Below, piece by piece: positions 16,065 to 22,618 of a stretch of DNA of 33,262 nt. Location: positions 1-33,262 of the forward strand of contig JAFZPI010000024.1 in NCBI GenBank assembly GCA_017552615.1. Reading direction: 5' to 3'. Origin of the DNA: Clostridia bacterium (GTDB taxonomy: Bacteria; Bacillota; Clostridia; Christensenellales; Aristaeellaceae). Position numbers and translations under genes: made by a program. The notes below the pieces were generated by a model. It was not told the origin of the DNA and made no database searches. It worked only from the letters and a program-made list of their open reading frames with translations. Positions within the stretch are counted from its first letter, which is position 1, and every line of letters begins with the position of its first letter.

Positions 16065-18521
16065 ATGAAAAAACTGGCATTGCTGCTGGCACTCATCATG
16101 CTGGCAACGACCGTGCTGATTCCCGCCTGGGCGGAAGAACCGGCTGACGCGGGAGATTCCGGCGGTGAGTCCGCGGGCGGTTCTGAGGGTGGATCCGGCG
16201 GAGAACCGCAGGACAATTCTGAGGAGCTGTTCCTCAAGACACCCTGCAACTTCGCATTGATCGAAGCGGACGAGGCCACCGGCCAGGTCCGTCTGACCTA
16301 TGATCCTGAGGTCACCAACATCCTCGAAGAGGATGGCCTGAAGTTCAAGGACTTGAACAAGAACGGCCAGCTGGATGTCTATGAGGACTGGCGCAAGACC
16401 ACGGAAGAGCGCGCCTGGGATATGATCAACAATCAGCTGACCCCCGAAGAGGAAGCGGGCTTGCACTTCTGCTCCCAGCCCGATTACAAGGCTCGGGAGA
16501 CCATCGCAAGCTACAAGAACAACTGCCTGCTGTTCAACCTGAACGGCGACCCGGAGACCATCATCAACGTCCTGAATCATGTGCAGGCCGCGGCCGAAGC
16601 CGAGCGCCTGGGCATCCCGATGACCTATGCGTCCGACCGCGAGTTCAACGCGTTCGGCGGCTACATCGACAAGGCGCATGACGCGTTCGGTTCCGCCAAT
16701 GATCCGGAGCTGGCCTATCAGTTGGCTTACATCTATGGCCAGTCCATGGTCGCCGTCGGCCTCCATGTGACCTTCGAGCCCTTCGCCAATGAGATCGGCG
16801 CCCAGTATGGCGAGAATCCCGAGCACATTGCCTCCATCGTGTACCAGGAGATCAAGGGCCTGGAAGACTCCGGCTTTGCCTCCTGCACGAAGCACTGGGT
16901 CGGCCGCGGCGGTGATTCTTCCTTCGCCAATGCACGCAGCGTGGCCCAGAACATGGACAACTGGATGGTTGGCTGGAAGGCCGCCTTTGCCGCCGGCGCC
17001 GAGTGGGTCATGACCAACTGCGCGGGCCAGGGCTTCACCAACACCACCGACCCCAAGTGGGATTCCTACACCATGGGCTATCTCCGCAACGAGTTGGGCT
17101 TTGACGGCGTGGTCGTCACCGACTGGTGGCCCCTGAACGCGACCCAGACCGACCCCATGCCCACCCTCGAGGGTGTCATGCTGAACGAGCAGTCCATCGA
17201 GTGGCTGTATACCCGCGCCATCCAGCTGGGCACCGATATCTTCGGCACCGGCATCATGAGTCATGAGACCGACTCCGAGGCGATCTTCAGCGCCGGCGGT
17301 ATGTACGGCAACTATCCCGACATCCTCACCAACGCTTACACCAGCGGTCTGATCGAGGAAATGGGAGCCTTGGATGCCTATCACTATTCCACCTTCCGCA
17401 TTCTCCGGTTCAAGTTCGACAAGGGCCTCTTCGAGAATCCTTATCGCGTGACCGAGGAATCCCTGGCGATCATCGCTTCCCCAGAGTATGCCGCTGAGCC
17501 GTGGCCGATCACCACGAATGAGGATCTGCGCGCTGCCCGGAATCCCAAAGAAGTGGAACTGGCTGAGCGTCTGCAGGCGGAGTCTGCTGTCCTGATGAAG
17601 AACGAAGGCGGCCTCCTGCCCCTTGCCAAGGGAACCAAGATCTATATAGAGTCCTCTTCCAACGATACCCTGGATCACTATAAGCAGTACCTCGCCGACT
17701 ACGGTGAGATCGTGGACGATATGGAAGAAGCGGACGTTGTGATCGGCTACTTCGGCCAGCTTAACGATGCTTCCGAGCTGCTGATCGAGGATACCCTCGA
17801 TGAGGGCAAGCCCCTGGTCCTGACCCTGACCTCGAAGCCGGATGAATTTGCCCTGACCAGCGCCACCGCGCTGCTCTACATGCCCTTCAGCCAGCAGCCC
17901 GACCACGGCTCGGGCGAAGCGGGATTTATCTATGGCACCGAGCCCTGGGTGTACGCGAAGATCCTCTTCGGCGAGTTCGAGCCCGCCGGTATCACCCAGA
18001 AGGAACAGGCCCGGAACGAGACCGAGGACGCGCTCCAGTGGAAGGACCTCGCGGGCGACCAGGGCGCTTCCCCCTATGTGCGCCTGATCGTGCAGGCTCT
18101 GATGATGGCTGACACCGAGTATCATGCGTCTCCGAACAACTACGGCGATCCCCTGGTGATCTACAACTACGGCATGCGCTACGGCCAGTTCGGCGACTTT
18201 GCCTACAGCTGCCTGATCCTGCCGCAGAGCATCGCCCAGGAAGAGACCGTCAACAGCAACGGCAGCGCCACGGTCAGCAACGTGGTGAAGAACACGGCCA
18301 AGGCCGGCGAACCCTTCACCGTATACTGCCTGCTGAACAACAACGGCGCGGATGACCTGACCATGGTCCAGGCCAAGGTCGACGGTGAAGTCGTGGCCGA
18401 GAAGCTCTACACCGTCCAGGGCGGTTCCTGGCGTGTTGTGCAGATGGAGCTGACCCTCGAAGCCGGTGAGCATGAGGTCGCCATCGGTGACGCGGTCGGC
18501 ACGCTGACTGTCGCTGAATAA
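16065..18521 (+). CDS. Secreted divergent glycoside hydrolase family 3 protein (paralogue 2)
   Basis: This 818-aa exported protein starts at ATG 16065 after AAAGGAG; the longer frame from 15951 lacks a ribosome site. The signal peptide ends at AWA (residue 23). A Gly/Ser/Glu/Asp linker (24-54) is followed by an EF-hand-like loop DLNKNGQLDVYEDW (from Asp96), the GH3 barrel with CTKHWVGRGG and Asp353 in VVVTDWW (expected nucleophile), a sandwich domain, and a C-terminal Ig/CARDB-like domain. As in the paralogue at 10366, the canonical DPRWGR motif is missing; the aligned segment is ANEIGAQYGENP. The two share order, length and C-terminus, indicating an old duplication with a changed active-site rim. 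Substrate unknown. It ends at a strong terminator facing the convergent nitroreductase gene. Confidence 0.88.
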   Translation: MKKLALLLALIMLATTVLIPAWAEEPADAGDSGGESAGGSEGGSGGEPQDNSEELFLKTPCNFALIEADEATGQVRLTYDPEVTNILEEDGLKFKDLNKNGQLDVYEDWRKTTEERAWDMINNQLTPEEEAGLHFCSQPDYKARETIASYKNNCLLFNLNGDPETIINVLNHVQAAAEAERLGIPMTYASDREFNAFGGYIDKAHDAFGSANDPELAYQLAYIYGQSMVAVGLHVTFEPFANEIGAQYGENPEHIASIVYQEIKGLEDSGFASCTKHWVGRGGDSSFANARSVAQNMDNWMVGWKAAFAAGAEWVMTNCAGQGFTNTTDPKWDSYTMGYLRNELGFDGVVVTDWWPLNATQTDPMPTLEGVMLNEQSIEWLYTRAIQLGTDIFGTGIMSHETDSEAIFSAGGMYGNYPDILTNAYTSGLIEEMGALDAYHYSTFRILRFKFDKGLFENPYRVTEESLAIIASPEYAAEPWPITTNEDLRAARNPKEVELAERLQAESAVLMKNEGGLLPLAKGTKIYIESSSNDTLDHYKQYLADYGEIVDDMEEADVVIGYFGQLNDASELLIEDTLDEGKPLVLTLTSKPDEFALTSATALLYMPFSQQPDHGSGEAGFIYGTEPWVYAKILFGEFEPAGITQKEQARNETEDALQWKDLAGDQGASPYVRLIVQALMMADTEYHASPNNYGDPLVIYNYGMRYGQFGDFAYSCLILPQSIAQEETVNSNGSATVSNVVKNTAKAGEPFTVYCLLNNNGADDLTMVQAKVDGEVVAEKLYTVQGGSWRVVQMELTLEAGEHEVAIGDAVGTLTVAE

Positions 18522-18541
18522 TCCGAGAAAACCGTGAACCC

Positions 18542-18575
18542 AAAACGCGCCGCCCCCGCAAGGGGGCGGCGTTTT
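18542..18575. terminator. Terminator between GH3 paralogue 2 and the nitroreductase gene
   Basis: GCCGCCCCC (18549-18557) pairs with GGGGGCGGC (18562-18570) around loop GCAA. AAAAC on the left and GTTTT on the right make it usable in both directions. Confidence 0.88.
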
Positions 18576-18652
18576 CAGCGGGACAGAAGAATGTATTTTT
18601 GTACTTGGTGTTCAGCCAAATTGTGATTTCGTTATCGCGTATTCATCAAGCG

Positions 18653-19195
18653 TTATTTGTACTCCACAGTTCCCTTGCGCTCGCCGCGGTCCTTCACCGT
18701 CGGGCCGGGATAGCCGAAGAAGGCTGCGGCATACAGGGTATATCCCTCCGGGATCAACTCGGCTTTCAGATCGGGATGGTGATTGAACAGATCCATCACG
18801 GTCGCGTGGTCCCAGCCGCTCATGATCCCCAGCGAAGCCGCTGCGATGAACATGTTTTCCATGGCCAGGCAGCAATCCTGAGCGGAGGTTCCGCCTTCCT
18901 TGGCGGAGACGAGGATCATCACCGGCGCGTTGCGCATGGGGTCGCCCATCGCCGCAACGGCAGCGGGCGGGATGCCGGGAGGCAGCGGCAGCGACCGACG
19001 GGCCGCGCCGAACTTCTCCAGCATCTCCGGGCTCCTGATGACCGTGAAATGCCAAGGCTGGCGGTTCATGCCTGTCGGGGCATACAGCCCAGCCGTCACA
19101 ATGGTTTCCAGGGCTTCCTTGTCGATCGGTCTGCTGTCAAACACCTTGTAGCTGCGTCGAGCCAAGATGCTTTGCATGGTTTCGTTTTGGATCAT
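18653..19195 (-). CDS. Nitroreductase-family FMN oxidoreductase
   Basis: This 180-aa protein is of usual length for the nitroreductase family. The N-terminal ARRSYKVFDSRPI carries the FMN-contacting Arg13-Arg14-Ser15, and APTGMNRQPWHF is the second conserved flavin-binding block; AAFFGYPG occurs near the C-terminus. Such enzymes are homodimers that use NAD(P)H to reduce nitro compounds, quinones or flavin-like substrates; the natural substrate is rarely known. The start ATG 19195 follows AAGGAGG. It lies 55 nt downstream of the TIR-Sel1 gene on the same strand with no terminator or clear promoter between them, so it may be the last gene of that operon. Its composition is like the rest of the window. 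Confidence 0.88.
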   Translation of the reverse strand: MIQNETMQSILARRSYKVFDSRPIDKEALETIVTAGLYAPTGMNRQPWHFTVIRSPEMLEKFGAARRSLPLPPGIPPAAVAAMGDPMRNAPVMILVSAKEGGTSAQDCCLAMENMFIAAASLGIMSGWDHATVMDLFNHHPDLKAELIPEGYTLYAAAFFGYPGPTVKDRGERKGTVEYK

Positions 19196-19250
19196 GGTGA
19201 AGACCTCCTTGATGTGTTTGTGTTTGGTTGCCCAAGGTTTATCGCACGTT

Positions 19251-20849
19251 TTAGGGAGACTGGTTTTCTGCTTCCTGAAGTCGTTTCAGTGCTTCAATGG
19301 CATCTTCCTGTCCAAGATCAGCAGCGCGCTGGTACCATTCTTCAGCTTCGCTCGTGACACCGTAATGGTTTTCCAAACACCAGCCAGTCTTATACATGGC
19401 TTCAGTATTTCCTTCTTCAGCGCTGCGACGGTACCATAGATAAGCTTCCCGGGGGTTCTCTTCTGTACCAATTCCGTTTTGATAATAGATTCCTAACAAG
19501 TACATTCCTTCTGGATGTCCTGCTTCTGCAAGCTTCTTGATCCAATAGAGTGCTTCGGAATAATTAGGTTCAATGCTATCCGAACCGAATATATAACAAT
19601 AAGCAACAGACATATATGCTTCTGTATAACCTGCTTCAGCTGCTTTCCGATACCAAGACAAGGCTTTAAAAGTGTTTTGCTTGGTGCCTGAACCACTTTC
19701 CAGGCATGCCCCAACATTGTACATTGCGTGTGGATCACCAGCCTGAGCAGCACGCAAAAACCATGAATATGCAGCTTCAAGATCTTGTTCTGTTCCCCGT
19801 CCCGACTGATAACAGATGCCAAGGGCGTACATACATTCGACACTTCCAGCTTCTGCGCCGCGTAAAAGCCATGAGAAGCCAAGTTCAGGGTCGTTGCGAT
19901 TGCTAAGAATGGCAGAACTGTAAATACTACCTAACAAATAGTATGCATATGGATTACCTGCATTGGCGGATGCTTCAATCCGTGCAATGTCCTCAGGGCT
20001 GAAATTGCCTGTTTGCCAGTTGCTGGATAGTAAAATGGCGAGGTAATCATCATAGGCCAATGCTTCGTTTTCCTTTGCGATGCGTTCATTCTCTTGCGCA
20101 ATCTGTTCGTTTTCTTTTGCGATTCTTTCATTTTCAAGTGCTATTTGTTCATTTTCTTTCGCGATCCTTTCATTTTCCAAGGCAATTTGCTCGCGCTCAA
20201 GTGCCATTTGTTCGTTCTCTTTGGCCACACGAGCGTTTTCCTGTGCAATGACCATATTGCGCCACAAAAGTCCGACAAACACAGCCACAACAAGCAAGAG
20301 AATGCTCCCGGAGATAAGGAAGTTCCTCCGACGGCGCTTCTGCTCGCGGTTTGCGAGGCGGTCAAAGCGGACGCCGAGGCAGACGGAAATAACTTTTAAT
20401 AGGGCGTTGTTTTTCCCGATCTCCTGGGTGTTTGCTCCCATGAAATGATGATCGGCATCATTCCGCAGTTCTTCCGGGAAACACTCGATCTCCGGGTTGC
20501 TGCTTTCCGGCTCCCCGTCCACGATGAAGGGAATGATGCTGTCCGCTCTGCCGAGAGACTTGAAATAACGGATTTCTTCATTCACCCAGGTAGAGGCAGC
20601 ACTGTTAGGCGAGCAGATCACGATCATGGTTCGGCAAGCTTCAAGTTCACGCTGCAAAGAGGCCTGCAACTCCACGCCGGCCAGGTCGGTCTGGTCGCGG
20701 AAGACCTTCAGGTTTTGCTTCTTGACTTCGCTCTCTTCCAGCAGATCCTTCGGTAGGCGGTAACTCTCCAGCCGCTCCTGAATCCAGCGCGCCCAGCGCA
20801 TGTCTTTGTGACTGTAGCTGATAAAGGCATCATAGATCATTTCAGACAT
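19251..20849 (-). CDS. TIR domain - transmembrane - coiled-coil - Sel1 repeat protein
   Basis: This 532-aa protein begins with a TIR domain (1-~130; YDAFISYSHKD, VFRDQTDL, STWVNEEIRYF). Glu92, four residues after Trp88, is at the place of the catalytic Glu of NAD-cleaving TIRs. A basic patch KRRRR (171-175) precedes one membrane helix (177-196), so the TIR domain should be cytoplasmic. A heptad coiled coil (203-263) leads to about six Sel1 repeats (~285-525) predicted outside the cell. TIR domains in bacteria cleave NAD or act as scaffolds in immunity and signalling; similar TIR-membrane-repeat proteins are widespread in Clostridia. It lies 42 nt downstream of the RyR-channel gene, with start ATG 20849 after GAGGAGG. 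The 19.5-20.2 kb part is clearly richer in A/T than its neighbours. Confidence 0.9.
   Translation of the reverse strand: MSEMIYDAFISYSHKDMRWARWIQERLESYRLPKDLLEESEVKKQNLKVFRDQTDLAGVELQASLQRELEACRTMIVICSPNSAASTWVNEEIRYFKSLGRADSIIPFIVDGEPESSNPEIECFPEELRNDADHHFMGANTQEIGKNNALLKVISVCLGVRFDRLANREQKRRRRNFLISGSILLLVVAVFVGLLWRNMVIAQENARVAKENEQMALEREQIALENERIAKENEQIALENERIAKENEQIAQENERIAKENEALAYDDYLAILLSSNWQTGNFSPEDIARIEASANAGNPYAYYLLGSIYSSAILSNRNDPELGFSWLLRGAEAGSVECMYALGICYQSGRGTEQDLEAAYSWFLRAAQAGDPHAMYNVGACLESGSGTKQNTFKALSWYRKAAEAGYTEAYMSVAYCYIFGSDSIEPNYSEALYWIKKLAEAGHPEGMYLLGIYYQNGIGTEENPREAYLWYRRSAEEGNTEAMYKTGWCLENHYGVTSEAEEWYQRAADLGQEDAIEALKRLQEAENQSP
20061..20243 (-). repeat. In-gene heptad repeats coding for the coiled coil
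   Basis: A 7-residue (21-bp) unit of the form ENEQIAL/ENERIAK is repeated about eight to nine times, with a 14-residue superperiod. It codes for a continuous alpha-helical coiled coil linking the membrane helix to the Sel1 domain. The DNA copies are similar but not identical, so repeat number could vary between strains. Confidence 0.85.
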
Positions 20850-20891
20850 GAGGGTTCCTCCTCGTATCCTATTGGATTCAGTGGCTGTCTG

Positions 20892-22412
20892 TCACTGCTT
20901 CATTTCTTCCGCAATCGCACTGATGATCTCCCAGGCAGTGTCATCTTTGGCTTTGTCCTCGTCGGAGAGGGACTCATAGGGCACCAGGCAGGGGTGCAGG
21001 CGTTTGCTGTTGTCCCGGATCGGTGCGTAGCGCCAGTTGTGCAGGGTGTGGAAGAGCGACCATCGCGCGTGCTCGTTCCGGCGGCAGTCTTCCCGTTCTT
21101 CCGGGGTCAGGGCTGCATAGCGTGCCGCGGCGCGGGTGAAAGCGGTGGCGTCCGGCTGGCGAATGTCTTCTTCCGGCAGCAGTAGGCGAAGCTTGGTCAG
21201 CAGGTGATCGGCCGCGGCACGGTTGGAGTCCTTCAGGAAAGGACTGAGGTCATCCCAGGAGGTCATCGATCCGAAGAGCTTCCCGTATGTCTGGTTCATT
21301 GTCACAGCGAGCCGGTCCAGGGTATGCTGCATGACCAGTTCGGCTGAATAAATCTGGGACGGTGCGCCAAAGCGCTCATCGCAGACCGCAGGCAAGGAAG
21401 TGGCGGCGTGGACGATCCCATCCAGCGGGAAAGCCTGGGCCAGGGCCGCGGCCTGTTCCGCGTTGGCCCGCTCGTCCTCGGACGCGATGATGATGCGGTC
21501 TGCTTTTTCCAGCAGATCCCGGCTTGAATTCCAGGGCTCTGTGTGGAAGAAGACGCCGCTCAGTTCGGGATGCATCCGCTGGAAGTCGGTCCAGTCGCCA
21601 AAGGCATGGAAGGTCGTTGGGCAGTAGGGTTCCCGGCAGCAGGACAGCAAGCCCTCGCAAAGGAGCGCCTGGGCTTGCGCGCCGTCGCCGCAGAGGAGAA
21701 AGACGGTTTCTTTCGGTTCGGCGGGATGATTCTGCCAGTATTGCCGCGCGCACAGCACAGCGGGATCGAAACAGCGCACACCGGGGACAGCCGCGGCTTC
21801 CTCACCGCGGCAATAAACAGCAGTGCAACGGGAAGTCAGCGCTTCGGCCATGAAAGCGTTGGCCCAGCCGTCCGGGTTCATCAGGATAACGATCCGCGGT
21901 CCCTTCCTGGCGAGATGTGTGTCCATCAGGTCGAGCACATCCAAGGGGACGGAAAGCATGCTGGCGTGTTCTTTCCCAAACTGGCCGGCGCTGTCATGGC
22001 AGAACACGAACCAATATCCGGGATCTTGTTTTTGGAGATCAAGCGCCAGCGCTTCCGATGCGTCGTTCCGCTCCGAAAAGACGTACCAAGGCTTTCGCCT
22101 GATCAGGAAAAGCCGCCACGTAGGCAATAGGGCGTCGCGCAGCGTCGTCCATACAACGCCGATCAGAGCGGCCCAAAGGCCGACACCCATCAGCATCAGC
22201 AGGACACCGATCAGTTTCCCGACTACTGTTACGGGAACGAGATCTCCGTAGCCTGCCGTGGTCAGTGTGACGATGGAATACCAGGCGGCGTCCCAGAAGG
22301 TGTGAATTCCGGTGCCTGCCTGTCCGTGCTCCGCGATGGACAGGGCGAGAAGCAGGACCCCCCAAATCGACAGTCCCGCAAAGCCCGCAATAAGCATTCT
22401 TTTCCGTTTCAT
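20892..22412 (-). CDS. Two-helix potassium channel with RCK-like domains and C-terminal RyR domain
   Basis: This 506-aa protein has a first membrane helix (6-28), a pore loop with selectivity filter TTAGYGD (51-57) and a second helix (64-88), the minimal K+ channel plan. Two Rossmann-like RCK/TrkA-N-type regions follow (about 107-220 and 235-350, the second with CGDGAQAQAL). The last ~60 residues match the RyR domain: RWSLFHTLHNWRYAP, RLHPCLVPYESLSDEDK and a closing helix. RCK domains gate channels by ligand binding; RyR domains in bacteria are proposed ligand sensors in conflict or signalling systems. Start ATG 22412 follows AGAGGTGG by 7 nt; upstream in-frame codons to 22499 precede the promoter and are rejected. 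It heads an operon with the TIR-Sel1 gene. RyR assignment is by motif recognition only. Confidence 0.88.
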   Translation of the reverse strand: MKRKRMLIAGFAGLSIWGVLLLALSIAEHGQAGTGIHTFWDAAWYSIVTLTTAGYGDLVPVTVVGKLIGVLLMLMGVGLWAALIGVVWTTLRDALLPTWRLFLIRRKPWYVFSERNDASEALALDLQKQDPGYWFVFCHDSAGQFGKEHASMLSVPLDVLDLMDTHLARKGPRIVILMNPDGWANAFMAEALTSRCTAVYCRGEEAAAVPGVRCFDPAVLCARQYWQNHPAEPKETVFLLCGDGAQAQALLCEGLLSCCREPYCPTTFHAFGDWTDFQRMHPELSGVFFHTEPWNSSRDLLEKADRIIIASEDERANAEQAAALAQAFPLDGIVHAATSLPAVCDERFGAPSQIYSAELVMQHTLDRLAVTMNQTYGKLFGSMTSWDDLSPFLKDSNRAAADHLLTKLRLLLPEEDIRQPDATAFTRAAARYAALTPEEREDCRRNEHARWSLFHTLHNWRYAPIRDNSKRLHPCLVPYESLSDEDKAKDDTAWEIISAIAEEMKQ

Positions 22413-22433
22413 GCGCAATCCACCTCTTCGCAG

Positions 22434-22462
22434 ATTATAGCATTTCAGGGGATGCGTGGCAA
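22434..22462 (-). promoter_or_regulatory. Promoter of the channel-TIR operon
   Basis: Read on the minus strand: TTGCCA (22457-22462), 17 bp, then an extended -10 TGCTATAAT (TATAAT at 22434-22439). The start codon is about 20 nt downstream of the -10. Confidence 0.85.
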
Positions 22463-22547
22463 GATGGATTTCGCGGGGATATGGGGGGTGGAAACGCATG
22501 ACGACATAAGCGCTTTAAAATAGTGTCATTGATATCTTCTATCATTC

Positions 22548-22579
22548 AAAAACCCCTGTCCTTTTTTCAGGCAGGGGTT
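22548..22579 (-). terminator. Terminator of the minus-strand beta-helix gene
   Basis: On the minus strand AACCCCTG (22572-22579) pairs with CAGGGGTT (22551-22558), followed by a T-run (22548-22552). It protects the channel promoter from read-through. Confidence 0.85.
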
Positions 22580-22618
22580 GGAATCATCATTCGGTTTCTT
22601 GATTCCTGCGTAAAGAAA

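Noticed and set aside
16059-18473. Minus-strand open frame of 804 codons opposite GH3 paralogue 2, and similar ones opposite the GH3 at 10366 and the GH2 gene
   Set aside because: The sense strands encode well-conserved enzymes with signal peptides; the antisense frames have repetitive, His/Val/Gly-rich content typical of shadows and no start signals.
20061-20243. Regular 21-bp spacing that could suggest a CRISPR or minisatellite
   Set aside because: The period is in frame and encodes ENEQIAL-type heptads of a coiled coil; there are no unique spacers between identical repeats and no cas genes.
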